Below, piece by piece: positions 5,390 to 5,565 of a stretch of DNA of 5,565 bases (its first letter is position 1; each line of letters begins with the position of its first letter). Origin of the DNA: Citricoccus sp. WCRC_4 (GTDB lineage: Bacteria; Actinomycetota; Actinomycetes; Actinomycetales; Micrococcaceae); NCBI GenBank assembly GCA_026645375.1, contig JAPFFX010000125.1:1-5565 (forward strand). Reading direction: 5' to 3'. The notes beneath the pieces were generated by a model that saw only the letters and a list, made by a program, of their open reading frames with translations, did not search any database and had not been told where the DNA came from. The position numbers were made by a program, and so were the translations under genes.

Positions 5390-5565
5390 GCGAGAGCACG
5401 TCCTTCAGCAGTCCGCGGGACCGCAGGTAGTCGGCGAGCCAGTCCCGGTGCTCCGGGCAGGCCAGCCAGGTCTTGCGCCGCTCGGGCGCGTGGATGCGGG
5501 GGTTGTTCCACTCCAGGAGCCAGGCGGCGTCCTGCCGGCACCCCTTCCGCGAGCACTCCGGCCGG
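5382..5565 (-). CDS. Small Cys/His-rich protein, often mislabelled 'acetone carboxylase' (C-terminal 60 residues; 5' end outside window)
   Basis: An open reading frame entering from the right edge and stopping with TGA at 5384-5382. The visible part reads RPECSRKGCRQDAAWLLEWN at its start, then NPRIHAPERRKTWLACPEHR, ending RGLLKDVLSLD. The pairs CSRKGC (C-X4-C) and CPEH (C-X2-H), about 27 residues apart, look like a single zinc-binding site. I recognise this as a conserved small actinobacterial family (about 60-80 residues) with the signature WNNP-(R/K)-IH-PERRKTWLAC-EH, commonly found beside SURF1. Database entries often call it acetone carboxylase, but it is far too small for any subunit of that enzyme and nothing here supports such activity. 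Its last codons overlap the TTG start of the SURF1 gene, so the two are probably co-translated. Function unknown. A link to heme or metal handling for cytochrome oxidase is only suggested by position. Confidence 0.82.
   Translation of the reverse strand, partial: RPECSRKGCRQDAAWLLEWNNPRIHAPERRKTWLACPEHRDWLADYLRSRGLLKDVLSLD

Overview
This is a very GC-rich, densely packed piece of an actinobacterial chromosome. The proteins most resemble those of Micrococcales, and Micrococcaceae (Kocuria/Micrococcus/Arthrobacter relatives) is my best guess. That placement rests on remembered protein resemblance and base composition, not on a search. No RNA gene, insertion sequence, phage gene, CRISPR array or other sign of recent transfer is visible. 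The window looks like ordinary core genome.

Layout: (1) Positions 2755 down to 1, minus strand, read as one operon: bioY (biotin-binding S component), bioM/ecfA (ATPase), bioN/ecfT (transmembrane coupling protein), then the first 210 codons of a YpfJ-type neutral zinc metallopeptidase cut by the left edge. Gene junctions are a 5-nt gap, a GTGA overlap and an ATGA overlap, so translation is probably coupled throughout. (2) Positions 2756-2857 are a 102-bp divergent intergenic region. It holds ribosome-binding sites for both flanking genes, a possible -10 element, and several short inverted repeats. (3) Positions 2858-4456, plus strand, encode a soluble tandem-ATPase ABC-F protein of the kind represented by Mycobacterium tuberculosis Rv1473. 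(4) A 21-bp convergent gap follows. Then on the minus strand lie a SURF1-family cytochrome oxidase assembly protein (5389-4478) and, overlapping its start, the 3' end of a small Cys/His-rich protein of a family often labelled 'acetone carboxylase' (right edge to 5382).

How the genes work together: BioY, BioM and BioN together form a dedicated energy-coupling-factor (ECF) biotin importer, with BioY catching biotin and BioM/BioN supplying ATP-driven release. The metallopeptidase has no obvious biochemical link but is tied to bioN by a stop/start overlap. The ABC-F protein acts on ribosomes rather than on transport, despite sitting next to a transporter operon. SURF1 serves respiratory-chain assembly, and its small neighbour is of unknown function.

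I found no convincing undescribed multi-gene system. The observations most worth a second look are the metallopeptidase coupling, the atypical ATPase motifs of BioM, the small putative metal-binding protein fused in translation to SURF1, and the inverted-repeat-rich divergent promoter region.
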